Part shown: positions 1 through 8,500 of the stretch, one piece after another | Position numbering within the stretch: the first letter of the stretch is position 1 | Layout of the letters: each line of letters starts with the position of its first letter | From: Actinomycetes bacterium | GTDB taxonomy: Bacteria > Actinomycetota > Acidimicrobiia > Acidimicrobiales > RAAP-2 | Direction: 5' to 3' | NCBI GenBank assembly: GCA_021848365.1 | Contig: JAJZUS010000002.1 | Location: forward strand, 310,001-374,000 | DNA: 64,000 nucleotides | Notes under the pieces: model-generated | Seen by the model: the letters and a program-made list of their open reading frames with translations, nothing else | Databases searched by the model: none | Told to the model about the DNA's origin: nothing | Program-made: the position numbers and the translations under genes

Positions 1-1554
1 GGAGCGACGAAGGCCCACGAGGAATCGCGCGGCCGGGTACCGTCGGGCGAGTCGCAGGGCGGCGGCCTCGACGACGGCCGGGTCCTCGGCGAGGTTCGAG
101 CGGCCGAGCACCACGACGACGCCCTCGCCCTCGCCGAGCAGCGAGCGCGCCTCGGCGAGGTCGAACTCGCCCAGGGTCAGGGTGTGGTCGACCGCGTCAC
201 CGCAGAGCGCGGCCGCGACGCGGTCCGCCTCGCCGGGGCGGGTCGGCAGGTTCACGCGGGCGAGCGGGGCGAGCGAGCTCGTCCCGGCGCCCATCTCGAT
301 GAGGGCGCTGCGTCCGGACGCGAGCGGGGCGCGCAGGCGCAGGAAGAGGACCGGCAACGTCTCGCGCAGGTCCCCGGCGAGGTTGACGATCACGCGCGCC
401 GCCGCCGTCTCGTCGATCGTCGCACTGGGCAGCGCCTGGACCAGGACGGGGTCGAGCCCGTCCCCGTACTGGGCGTCGAGGTGGTCGCTGCCGAGCGCCT
501 CGCGGACCAGTCGGCCCCAGGCGTAAGCGCCCTCGTTCGTCAGCGCGGCGCCACCGATGGCGCCCACGCCCCCCTCCGTCGCGGCGGCAGCGCCCAGCAG
601 GCGCGCGGCCTCGGCCAGGGCCTCGCCCCAGGTCGCGGGTTCGAGGGAACCGTCGCGGCGCACGAGTGGCGTGGTGATGCGGGTCGCCGGTGAGAGCGGG
701 TCGGTCGACTCGTCGTTGCCGTCGACGCTGTCGAGGGTGAAGCGGCCCTTGTCGCACAGCCAGCCGTGGTTCACCGGGTCAGAGTCGACGCCGAGCACGC
801 GCGTCAGGCGATTCCCCGACGACTGGACCGCGACGCGGCACCCCACGGCGCAGGTCGTGCAGGTGCTCTCCACCTGCTCGAGGTCCCACGGACGCGCGGT
901 GAAGCGGTAGGGCTTCGCCGTGAGCGCCCCGACCGGACAGATCTGGACGGTGTTGCCCGAGAAGACGGAGTCGAAGGGGTGCTGGGGGGAAGGGGCGACC
1001 TCGATCAGGTCGCCGCGCCCGGCGAAGTCGATCTGGGCGTCGCCCGCGACCTCGGCGGCGAAGCGGGTGCAGCGCGAGCACTGGATGCAGCGCTCGCGGT
1101 CGAGCAGGACGAGTGGCCCGATGCTGATCGGCTTCTCGAAGTGGCGCTTCTCCTCGATGAAGCGGGTCTCGCCCGAGCCGTGGGCCAGCGCCTGGTCCTG
1201 GAGTGGGCACTCGCCGCCCTTGTCGCAGACCGGGCAGTCGAGGGGGTGGTTGGCGAGGAGGAACTCGAGGACACCGTCCTGGGCCTTCTTCACCCGGTCG
1301 CTACCGGTGTCGACGACCATGCCGTCGTTCACCCGGATGTAGCAGGCCGGCTGCAGGGTCGCCCCGCGGGGTCCCTCCACCTCGACCAGGCACATGCGGC
1401 AGACGCCGACGGGCTCCATGCGCGGGTGGTAGCAGAAGCGGGGGATGTAGTCCCCGGCCCGGGCCGCGGCCTCGATGAGGAGCTCGCCCGGCTGGGCCGC
1501 GACGGGTCGCCCGTTGAGGGTGATCGTGACGGAGGTCGTGGTCTGGTCAGTCAT
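1..1554 (-). CDS. nuoG: NADH-quinone oxidoreductase subunit G, C-terminus outside window
   Basis: This is the large iron-sulfur subunit of complex I, which carries electrons from NADH-FMN (NuoF) towards NuoI/NuoB. The first 518 codons are present and the reading frame runs off the left edge. An N-terminal [2Fe-2S] ferredoxin region is visible (CYHPRMEPVGVCRMC), followed by HPLDCPVCDKGGECPLQD, a cluster set RCIQCSRC and a molybdopterin-oxidoreductase-type CTTCAVGC site. The start ATG overlaps the nuoF stop by 8 bases, so the two are translationally coupled. It is the last nuo gene visible; nuoH-nuoN presumably continue outside the window. Confidence 0.95.
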   Translation of the reverse strand, partial: MTDQTTTSVTITLNGRPVAAQPGELLIEAAARAGDYIPRFCYHPRMEPVGVCRMCLVEVEGPRGATLQPACYIRVNDGMVVDTGSDRVKKAQDGVLEFLLANHPLDCPVCDKGGECPLQDQALAHGSGETRFIEEKRHFEKPISIGPLVLLDRERCIQCSRCTRFAAEVAGDAQIDFAGRGDLIEVAPSPQHPFDSVFSGNTVQICPVGALTAKPYRFTARPWDLEQVESTCTTCAVGCRVAVQSSGNRLTRVLGVDSDPVNHGWLCDKGRFTLDSVDGNDESTDPLSPATRITTPLVRRDGSLEPATWGEALAEAARLLGAAAATEGGVGAIGGAALTNEGAYAWGRLVREALGSDHLDAQYGDGLDPVLVQALPSATIDETAAARVIVNLAGDLRETLPVLFLRLRAPLASGRSALIEMGAGTSSLAPLARVNLPTRPGEADRVAAALCGDAVDHTLTLGEFDLAEARSLLGEGEGVVVVLGRSNLAEDPAVVEAAALRLARRYPAARFLVGLRRS

Positions 1555-2851
1555 GCGGGCAGCCCCCGTGGTGCGCGTGCGCGAGGAAGTCGTCGCGGAA
1601 CATGGTGATGGCCGACTTGATCGACGAGGGGATCGAGGGGCCGAGAACGCAGATCGTCGTCTGCGCGGGCGGCCACGTGAGCCCGGGGGCGATGTTGTCG
1701 CAGAGGTCGAGGAGGAGGTCGACGTCCTCGACGCGACCGCCACCGTGCTCGAGGCGGTACATGATCCGCTCGAGCCAGCCCGACCCCTCCCGACAGGGCG
1801 TGCACTGGCCGCACGACTCGCGGGAGAAGAACTTGGTGATGCGCCACGCCGCCCGCACCGGGCAGGTGGTGTCGTCCATGACGACGACCGACCCCGAGCC
1901 GAGCATCGAGCCCTGGGCTCCCACCTCGTCCTGACCGAGCGGCAGGTCGAGCAGTTCCGGGCCGAACCAGGGCGCCGAGACGCCTCCGGGAATGAAGGCC
2001 CGCACCGGGCGGTCGCCGATGACGCCACCCCCGAGGGCGGGGTCGTAGACGAGGTCACGGAAGGTGTTCTTCACCATCTCGATCTCGTAGACGCCCGGTC
2101 GGTTGACCCGCCCCGACAGCGCGAAGAGGCGCGTGCCGGCCGAGCGGCCGGCCCCCAGGGCGGCGAAGGCCGCTCCGCCGTGGGTCACGATCCACGGCAG
2201 GTTCGACATGGTCTCGACGTTGTTCACCACCGTGGGCTCGCCGTAGAGGCCGGTCACCGCGGGGAAGAACGGGGGCTTGATCCGCGGGAAGCCCCGCTTG
2301 CCCTCGAGCGCCTCGATGAGCGAGGTCTCCTCGCCGCAGATGTAGGCGCCCGCGCCGGGGTGCACGACGATGTCGAGGGAGAAGTCCGACCCGAAGATCT
2401 TGCGGCCCAGCGCACCGTGGTCGTAGGCGTCGTTGACCGCCTGCTGCACCCGCTCGAGCCCGAGGGCGAACTCGCCGCGCAGGAAGATGAACGCCTGGGT
2501 CACCTGGAGCGCGTAGGCGGCGATGATCACGCCCTCGACGAGCTGGTGAGGATCACGCTCGACGAGGTAGTGGTCCTTGAAGGTCGCCGGCTCCGACTCG
2601 TCGCCGTTGACGACCAGGTAGGAGACGGGCGACTTGCGCAGCATCGACCACTTGCGCCCGGCGGGGAACCCGGCGCCGCCGCGGCCCAGCAGCGAGGCCG
2701 CGTCGACCTCGGCCGCGACCGCCTCGGGGAACATGGTGAGGGCCTTGCGTAGGCCCTCGTAGCCGCCCGTCGCGAGGTAGCGGGTCAGGGTGAAGGAGTC
2801 CGTGAACTCGGAGCGCGACGAGACGATGCGGGGGGCGTCGAGACTGGCCAC
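1547..2851 (-). CDS. nuoF: NADH-quinone oxidoreductase subunit F
   Basis: This 434-residue subunit binds NADH and FMN and starts electron transfer in complex I. The glycine-rich GRGGAGFP (56-63) and ICGEETSLIE (171-180) are the nucleotide/FMN signatures, and SCGQCTPC (346-353) supplies three of the four ligands of cluster N3, with a fourth Cys near 393. The length is normal for the family. The start is GTG, directly abutting the TAA of nuoE with no spacer; no ATG lies nearby that would keep the full N-terminus. Confidence 0.96.
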   Translation of the reverse strand: MASLDAPRIVSSRSEFTDSFTLTRYLATGGYEGLRKALTMFPEAVAAEVDAASLLGRGGAGFPAGRKWSMLRKSPVSYLVVNGDESEPATFKDHYLVERDPHQLVEGVIIAAYALQVTQAFIFLRGEFALGLERVQQAVNDAYDHGALGRKIFGSDFSLDIVVHPGAGAYICGEETSLIEALEGKRGFPRIKPPFFPAVTGLYGEPTVVNNVETMSNLPWIVTHGGAAFAALGAGRSAGTRLFALSGRVNRPGVYEIEMVKNTFRDLVYDPALGGGVIGDRPVRAFIPGGVSAPWFGPELLDLPLGQDEVGAQGSMLGSGSVVVMDDTTCPVRAAWRITKFFSRESCGQCTPCREGSGWLERIMYRLEHGGGRVEDVDLLLDLCDNIAPGLTWPPAQTTICVLGPSIPSSIKSAITMFRDDFLAHAHHGGCPHD

Positions 2852-3472
2852 TTACTTCGCCTCCGTCGCCGCCCGGGCCTCGCGCGCAGCGCGCGCGGCG
2901 GCCCGCTCGGCACTCAACTCGTCCCGCTCCACGCGCAGGCCGCCGTTGCGTCGCACGCGGATCAGGGTCCCGTGCGGCGGCACGTCGCCGTCGAGCCGGC
3001 CGGCCCGCAGGTCGGTGACCAGCTGGTCGAAGGCGTCGGGGGTCGTCGTGCGGACGTAGCGGTGATTGACCTGGACGACCGGTGCGATGTTGCAGTCGGC
3101 CAGGCACTCGGTCTCCTCGAGTGTGAACAGCCCGTCGTCGCTCGTGCCGCCCACCGCGCAGCCGAGGGTGCGGCTGGCGTGCTCGAGGAGGTCGTCGCCT
3201 CCCGCGAGCAGGCAGGCGACGTTGGTGCAGACGCCCACGACGTAGCGGCCGACCGGTTCGAGGTGGAACATGTCGTAGAAGGCGGCGGTCCCGCGGACCT
3301 CGGCCGGGGTCGTGCCGGTCAGTTCGGCGATCTCCTCGATCGCCCCGTCGGTCACGTACCCGTCCTGCTCCTGGGCCAGGTGCAGCATCGGCAGCATGGC
3401 GGAGCGCCGTCGCGGGTAGACCGCCACCAGCTCCTCGGCCCGCTGGCGCACGTCAGCACGGAAATGGCTCAT
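2852..3472 (-). CDS. nuoE: NADH-quinone oxidoreductase subunit E
   Basis: This 206-residue thioredoxin-fold subunit carries the [2Fe-2S] cluster N1a beside NuoF. All four ligands are present: Cys82 and Cys87 (VCTNVAC) and Cys123 and Cys127 (ECLADC). A charged Ala/Arg/Glu-rich tail of about 35 residues follows the conserved domain. The ATG start overlaps the nuoD stop by 4 bases (ATGA); longer upstream frames belong to nuoD. Confidence 0.96.
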   Translation of the reverse strand: MSHFRADVRQRAEELVAVYPRRRSAMLPMLHLAQEQDGYVTDGAIEEIAELTGTTPAEVRGTAAFYDMFHLEPVGRYVVGVCTNVACLLAGGDDLLEHASRTLGCAVGGTSDDGLFTLEETECLADCNIAPVVQVNHRYVRTTTPDAFDQLVTDLRAGRLDGDVPPHGTLIRVRRNGGLRVERDELSAERAAARAAREARAATEAK

Positions 3473-4821
3473 CGGTCTACCTCTCCCATGATCGGGTCCA
3501 CCGTCGAGATCACGGTGATGGCGTCGGCCATCGAGGCGCCGCGCATGAGCAGCGGGATGGCCTGCAGGTTCACGAAGCTCGGGGCGCGCACGTGCAGCCG
3601 GTAGGGCTTGGGCCCCCCGTCGCTCACGATGTAGCAGCCGTGCTCGCCGCGGGGCGACTCGACGGCCGAGTACACCTCGCCCGCGGGCACGTGGAATCCC
3701 TCGGTGAACAGCTTGAAGTGGTGGATCAGCGCCTCCATCGACTCGCCGATGCGCGCGCGCGGCGGCGGCGTCACCTTGGGGTCCTGGCTGCGGTAGTCGC
3801 CCGCGGGCATGCGCTCGAGGCACTGGCGGATGATCCGGACCGACTCGCGGATCTCGTTCAGGCGGATCGCGTAGCGGTCGAAGTTGTCGCCGTAGGTCCC
3901 GACGATCACGTCGAAGTCGACCTGGTCGTAGGCGAGGTACGGCATCGTCCGGCGCAGGTCCCACGGCACCCCCGTCGATCGCAGGAGCGGACCCGTGACG
4001 CCGAGTGCCAGGGCCTCCTCGGCCGAGATCGGCGCCACGCCCACCATGCGCTGACGGAAGATGGGCTGGCCAGTGAGCAACTCGTCGTACTCGAAGGTGC
4101 GCTCGTAGATCGTGTCGCAGATGACCTCGACGTCGTCCTCCCAGCCATCGGGCAGGTCGGCGGCGACGCCGCCGGGGCGCACGTAGTTGAGGTTGAGGCG
4201 CAGGCCCGCCGTCTTCTCGAAGAAGGCGAGGATCAGCTCGCGCTCGCGGAAGCCGTAGATCATCATCGACGTGGACCCGAGGTCCATGCCGTTGGTGGCC
4301 ATCCAGACGAGGTGCGAGCTGATGCGGTTGAGCTCGCTCATCATCATCCGGATCCACACGGCCCGCTCCGGGACCTCGATCCCGAGCAGGGCCTCGACGG
4401 CCATCGAGTACGAGAGCTCGTTGATGATCGGGCTCAGGTAGTCCATGCGGGTGACGTTCGTCGCCCCCTGGACGTAGCTCAGCATCTCGCCGGTCTTCTC
4501 CATGCCGGTGTGCAGGTAGCCGATGACCGGCTTCGCGCGCAGCACGATCTCGCCGTCGAGCTCGAGCATGATCCGCAGCACGCCGTGGGTCGACGGGTGC
4601 GACGGACCCATGTTGATGATCATCGTCTCGTCGTCGGCCCGCTCGTAGTCGACGTCGTCGGGGTTGAACGGGGTGTCGTCGATGCGGACGACCGAGCCCA
4701 CCTCGCGGCCGAGCTCGCTCGCGGGCGTGGCCTCGCGGCGCTGGAGCTCCTGGGGTCCCTCGCTCGTCTCGGCGGTGAGCGCCTCGAGGCGCTCGGCGGT
4801 GCGTACCGTGGGCTCGCTCAT
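3469..4821 (-). CDS. nuoD: NADH-quinone oxidoreductase subunit D
   Basis: This is the 49-kDa-type subunit (450 residues) that forms the quinone-reaction cavity together with NuoB. Family signatures include NMGPSHPSTHGVLR near residue 70 and the C-terminal LRVHAPSFVNLQAIP-type segment. About 60 residues precede the conserved core and are rich in Glu/Thr; this N-terminal extension is longer than in E. coli-type homologues. The start ATG shares an ATGA overlap with the nuoC stop. Confidence 0.96.
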   Translation of the reverse strand: MSEPTVRTAERLEALTAETSEGPQELQRREATPASELGREVGSVVRIDDTPFNPDDVDYERADDETMIINMGPSHPSTHGVLRIMLELDGEIVLRAKPVIGYLHTGMEKTGEMLSYVQGATNVTRMDYLSPIINELSYSMAVEALLGIEVPERAVWIRMMMSELNRISSHLVWMATNGMDLGSTSMMIYGFRERELILAFFEKTAGLRLNLNYVRPGGVAADLPDGWEDDVEVICDTIYERTFEYDELLTGQPIFRQRMVGVAPISAEEALALGVTGPLLRSTGVPWDLRRTMPYLAYDQVDFDVIVGTYGDNFDRYAIRLNEIRESVRIIRQCLERMPAGDYRSQDPKVTPPPRARIGESMEALIHHFKLFTEGFHVPAGEVYSAVESPRGEHGCYIVSDGGPKPYRLHVRAPSFVNLQAIPLLMRGASMADAITVISTVDPIMGEVDR

Positions 4822-5306
4822 CGGGGACCTGGCGCTTCCTTGAATTGCACGGGAACCCGACCGGTCCCGTAGTCCTTGCGCAGCGGGTGCCCCTCCCAGT
4901 CCTCGGGCATGAGGATGCGCGTGAGGTCGGGGTGGCTCCGGAAGATCACGCCCAGGAGGTCGAAGGCCTCGCGCTCCATGGCCTCGCTCCCGGGATAGAG
5001 GTCGAACAGCGAGTCGACCTCGGGCTCCACGTCGCCGGCCTGGACGCGAATGCGCACGCGCTCGCGACGCGACATCGACAGAAGGTTGACGACGACCTCG
5101 AACCGGGTCGGCGTGACGCCCTCGGGCAGCGCGCGATCGGCGTGCTCGAGGTAGTCCACCGCGCAGAGGTCGGCGCAGACCTCGAAGCCGTCGGCCTTGA
5201 ACGCCGCGACGAGGTCGTGGTACTGCTCACGGGTCGGGAAGCACCCGAGGTCGGCGCGCAGGGCGTCGGCGGTGATGACGGCGGGAGCGTCGGCGGGCAG
5301 CTCCAT
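4818..5306 (-). CDS. nuoC: NADH-quinone oxidoreductase subunit C
   Basis: This is the 30-kDa-type peripheral-arm subunit of complex I (162 residues). The family segment FDLYPGSEAMEREAFDLLG and the downstream HPDLTRILMPEDWEGHPLRKDY are visible. A longer frame exists upstream, but the ATG at 5306 overlaps the nuoB TGA by one base (TGATG), the usual coupling in this operon, and gives the normal family length. Confidence 0.95.
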   Translation of the reverse strand: MELPADAPAVITADALRADLGCFPTREQYHDLVAAFKADGFEVCADLCAVDYLEHADRALPEGVTPTRFEVVVNLLSMSRRERVRIRVQAGDVEPEVDSLFDLYPGSEAMEREAFDLLGVIFRSHPDLTRILMPEDWEGHPLRKDYGTGRVPVQFKEAPGPR

Positions 5307-5869
5307 CACTTGGGCGTCCCCAGTCGTACGGCCACCGGGACCTCGGGCGTCCAGGGGCTCTCCGCGTGGTCGAGGTGGACCGGGTTGCCGGTCGCGCGAC
5401 GCTTCATGATCTCGCCGGTGCGGATCTGCTCGTGCAGCGTCAGGATCGCGTGCATCAGCGTCTCGGGGCTCGGCGGGCACCCCGGCGCGTAGACGTCGAC
5501 CGGGACGATCTGGTCGACGCCCTGGACGATCGCGTAGTTGTTGAACAACCCGCCGGTCGAGGCGCAGACGCCCATCGAGAGGACCCACTTGGGCTCCATC
5601 ATCTGGTCGTAGACCTGACGCAGGACGGGGGCCATCTTCTGGCTCACGCGCCCGGCCACGATCATGAGGTCGGCCTGGCGCGGGGAGTTGCGGAACACCT
5701 CCATCCCGAAGCGGGCGAGGTCGAAGTCGGCGGCGCCGCTCGCCATCATCTCGATGGCGCAGCAGGCCAGACCGAAGGTGGCCGGCCACACGGAGGCCCG
5801 ACGCGCCCAGCGCACCAGGTCCTCGAGACGGCCGGTCAGGAAGTTGTGCTGGAGGTCTTCGAGCGCCAC
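5306..5869 (-). CDS. nuoB: NADH-quinone oxidoreductase subunit B
   Basis: This 187-residue subunit holds cluster N2, the last iron-sulfur centre before quinone. The tandem cysteines Cys36-Cys37 ([10 protein letters not shown]), Cys102 (GVCASTGG) and Cys131 (APGCPPSPE) are all in place. The start is GTG, overlapping the nuoA TAG by one base. The C-terminal 35 residues are less conserved. Confidence 0.96.
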   Translation of the reverse strand: MALEDLQHNFLTGRLEDLVRWARRASVWPATFGLACCAIEMMASGAADFDLARFGMEVFRNSPRQADLMIVAGRVSQKMAPVLRQVYDQMMEPKWVLSMGVCASTGGLFNNYAIVQGVDQIVPVDVYAPGCPPSPETLMHAILTLHEQIRTGEIMKRRATGNPVHLDHAESPWTPEVPVAVRLGTPK

Positions 5870-6318
5870 TACGCCGCCCGCCCCGCGTCGACGCCGATGC
5901 GCACGATGGTCGACGAGCTGGTCCGCGCCGGCATGCCCTTCGCCAGGTGCTTCGCCGGCCCCCAGGAGAGGGCACCCTCACTGACGAGGAAGATCAGCGC
6001 CGCGAACACCGTGAGCGAGAAGGCCAGCACCTCGATCAGGCCGAAGAGGCCCAGCTGGCGGAACACGACGGCGAAGGGGTACATGAAGACCACTTCGATG
6101 TCGAAGATCACGAAGATCATCGCCACGAGATAGAAGCGCACGGGGAAGCGCTGGGGCGGCTCGTACTCGGGGACGATCCCGCACTCGTACGGTGCGGTCT
6201 TCGCGTCCGTGGGCCGCTTGCGCGGGGCCAACAGGGCCGACGCGACAAACGAGCCGGACGCGAACAGCACGCCGAGCACAAGAAGTCCCAGTATGGGGAG
6301 GTACTGGTCCACGTCCAT
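5869..6318 (-). CDS. nuoA: NADH-quinone oxidoreductase subunit A
   Basis: This is the small membrane subunit of complex I (149 residues, three transmembrane helices at about 5-30, 62-85 and 93-113). The family motif YECGIVP followed by [18 protein letters not shown] is clear. About 30 extra hydrophilic residues follow the last helix. It is the first gene of the nuoA-G run; a weak purine-rich AGAAAG lies just before the ATG. The 71 bp to the divergent flavoprotein gene at 6390 must hold both promoters. Confidence 0.95.
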   Translation of the reverse strand: MDVDQYLPILGLLVLGVLFASGSFVASALLAPRKRPTDAKTAPYECGIVPEYEPPQRFPVRFYLVAMIFVIFDIEVVFMYPFAVVFRQLGLFGLIEVLAFSLTVFAALIFLVSEGALSWGPAKHLAKGMPARTSSSTIVRIGVDAGRAA

Positions 6319-6376
6319 ACTTTCTACCAGACCGCGATGGGCCGATTGTTCGTGATCGAGTGAATCGTCACCGGCC

Positions 6377-6389
6377 TAGGCTGCGTCCC
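6377..6389 (+). promoter_or_regulatory. Probable leaderless promoter -10 element
   Basis: TAGGCT (6377-6382) matches the actinobacterial TANNNT -10 pattern and lies 7 nt before the GTG at 6390. No Shine-Dalgarno sequence is present, so the transcript probably begins at or beside the start codon. No good -35 element was found. Confidence 0.4.
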
Positions 6390-7718
6390 GTGTCGAACCC
6401 CGCGGACTCCATCTCGACCACCGACGTCGTCATCGTGGGGGGTGGTCCCTCGGGGGCCTCGTGCGCCTACTGGCTCGCCGCGGCGGGCTGGTCCGTGACG
6501 CTCGTCGAGCGCAAGACCTACCCGCGCGAGAAGACGTGCGGCGACGGCCTCACCCCTCGCTCGGTCCACCAGCTCGCGGCCATGGGCCTCGAGCCGGCGG
6601 TCGCCGCGAAGGGGCACCGCTACGAGGGGCTGCGCGCCTTCGGCTTCGGCGCCTCGCTCGAGATGCAGTGGCCCGAGCACCCCGTCTTCCCCCACTACGG
6701 CTACACGATCACCCGCTTCGACCTCGACGGCCTCGTCGCCGATCACGCCGTCGCGCACGGTGCCACGGTCCTCACCGGGACCGAGGCGATCGCCCTCCTC
6801 GAGCCCTCGGCGCCCAGCGCGGGGGGCCTGCGCGGCGCGGCCGGCGTCGTCGTGAAGGACAAGGCGACCGGGACGACGCGCGAGCTGCGCGCCCGCGTCG
6901 TCGTCGTCGCCGACGGGCAGAACTCACGCCTCGGCCGCGAGCTCGGGGTCACGCGCAACCGACAGTGGCCGATGGGCATGGCCCTGCGCGGCTACTACCG
7001 CAGCGAGCGCAGCCTCGAGCCCTGGATCGAGTCGCACCTCGACATCCGCGATCCCTCGGGCACGGTGGTGCCGGGCTACGGCTGGATCTTCCCCCTGGGC
7101 GACGGCCGCGTCAACGTCGGGGTCGGCCTCCTCTCGACCGACGGTGCCTGGAAGGGCGTCAACACCACCAAGTTGCAGGACTACTTCGTCGCCCAGGTCG
7201 GCGAGGCCTGGGGACTCACCCCGGAGACCTCGCTCGGCGCGCCGACGGGGGGTCGGCTGCCCATGGGACTCGCCCGCGGCCCGCACGTCGGCCCCAACAC
7301 CCTCGTCGTCGGCGACGCGGCGGCCGCCATCAACCCCTTCAACGGTGAGGGCATCGCCTACGGCTACGAGACCGGTCGCCTCGCCGCGGGCGCCATCGGC
7401 GAGGCCCTCGCCGCGAGCGACCTCGCCCGGCTCTCCCTCTACGAGCAGCGTCTCGACGACGCCTACGGCGAGTACTACCGCGTGGCGCGGGCCTTCGTCC
7501 GCCTGATCTCGGAGCCGCGAATCCTGGCCACCTGCGTCGGACTGGGCATGCGGGTCGAGCCCGTCATGCGCGAGGTGCTCGTGGTGATGGCCAACCTCAT
7601 GAGCCCGTCGGGTCGCGGACCGGGCGAGGCCGCCTACCGCGGACTCGCCCGCCTCAGCGAGATCGTGCCCGAGCGGGCCCTCCGTCGGCTCCTCGGGGCC
7701 GACCGCGACGACGACTGA
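6390..7718 (+). CDS. Geranylgeranyl reductase family FAD-dependent oxidoreductase
   Basis: This 442-residue flavoprotein has an N-terminal dinucleotide site (VVIVGGGPSGASCAYWL, about 13-29), the family signature YPREKTCGDGLTPRSV and the second FAD motif VVGDAAAAINPFNGEGI. Members reduce isoprenoid double bonds; in mycobacteria the relative MenJ partly saturates the menaquinone tail. Its position divergent from nuoA suggests a quinone-related role, which is inference; a role in chlorophyll or archaeal lipids is unlikely here. The frame is open further upstream, but GTG 6390 sits directly before the FAD fold and behind a TANNNT element. It overlaps the next gene by one base (TGATG). Confidence 0.85.
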   Translation: MSNPADSISTTDVVIVGGGPSGASCAYWLAAAGWSVTLVERKTYPREKTCGDGLTPRSVHQLAAMGLEPAVAAKGHRYEGLRAFGFGASLEMQWPEHPVFPHYGYTITRFDLDGLVADHAVAHGATVLTGTEAIALLEPSAPSAGGLRGAAGVVVKDKATGTTRELRARVVVVADGQNSRLGRELGVTRNRQWPMGMALRGYYRSERSLEPWIESHLDIRDPSGTVVPGYGWIFPLGDGRVNVGVGLLSTDGAWKGVNTTKLQDYFVAQVGEAWGLTPETSLGAPTGGRLPMGLARGPHVGPNTLVVGDAAAAINPFNGEGIAYGYETGRLAAGAIGEALAASDLARLSLYEQRLDDAYGEYYRVARAFVRLISEPRILATCVGLGMRVEPVMREVLVVMANLMSPSGRGPGEAAYRGLARLSEIVPERALRRLLGADRDDD

Positions 7719-8500
7719 TGTCCCTCGCGCGCACGCTCGTCCTCGGCTTCATCGCCGGTGCGACCATCGTGCTCGGTCTGCCGGTGGGCCGGCTGCGACA
7801 CCCGGCCGAACGGCTGCGGGCCCTGCTGAGCGCCCTCGCCGTCGGCGTGCTCATCTTCCTCGTGGTCGACGTCTTCGCCAACGCCCTCGCCCCGGTCCAG
7901 GACGCCCTCGCCGCCGTCCACCGCGGGGCGGGCCACCCGGCCCGCGCCATCCTCTACGTCGCCCTGCTCCTCGCGGGGACGGCCGTCGGGCTGCTCGCCC
8001 TGGTGCTCGTCGGGCGTCGGCCGCGACGCGGTGGCGCCGCCCCGAGCGCGCGCGAGCTGAGCCTGATGATCGCCTCAGGCATCGGCCTGCACAACTTCGG
8101 CGAGGGCCTCGCCATCGGGGCCTCGGCGCGCAGCGGCGCCCTCGGGCTCTCCACGGTGCTGGTCGTCGGCTTCGCGCTGCACAACGCCACCGAGGGCTTC
8201 GGGATCGTGAGCCCCCTCGCCGGGGCCGAGCGCCGTCCCGGCTGGGGGTTCCTCGCGCTGGCGGCCCTCATCGGGGGCGGGCCCACCACGATCGGGACCC
8301 TGGTCGGATGGGTGGCTACGTCGACCGCGCTGCGGATCCTCTTCCTGTCGCTCGCCGGAGGGTCGATCGTCTACGTCGTCGGTCAGATCCTCTTCGTCCT
8401 GGGCCGCTCGCGCCACGCGACGACGGTCTACGTGGGGATCACGGCCGGCCTCCTCGCCGGCTTCGCGACCGACCTCGTCGTCTCGCTGGCCGGCGGCTGA
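7718..8500 (+). CDS. ZIP family metal transporter
   Basis: This is a 260-residue integral membrane protein with about eight helices. The paired ZIP signatures HNFGEGLAIG (125-134) and HNATEGFGI (155-163) supply the metal-binding His/Glu residues of TM4 and TM5. A basic loop (about 99-112) separates TM3 from TM4. It probably imports Zn(II), Fe(II) or Mn(II); specificity cannot be read from sequence. Translation is coupled to the upstream flavoprotein through TGATG. It ends directly against the convergent gene at 8501. Confidence 0.85.
   Translation: MSLARTLVLGFIAGATIVLGLPVGRLRHPAERLRALLSALAVGVLIFLVVDVFANALAPVQDALAAVHRGAGHPARAILYVALLLAGTAVGLLALVLVGRRPRRGGAAPSARELSLMIASGIGLHNFGEGLAIGASARSGALGLSTVLVVGFALHNATEGFGIVSPLAGAERRPGWGFLALAALIGGGPTTIGTLVGWVATSTALRILFLSLAGGSIVYVVGQILFVLGRSRHATTVYVGITAGLLAGFATDLVVSLAGG

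Noticed and set aside
6319-6389. Rex operator in the nuoA/flavoprotein intergenic region
   Set aside because: GTGATCGAGTGAA resembles half of a Rex site, but the halves are not inverted repeats and do not match TGTGA-N8-TCACA.
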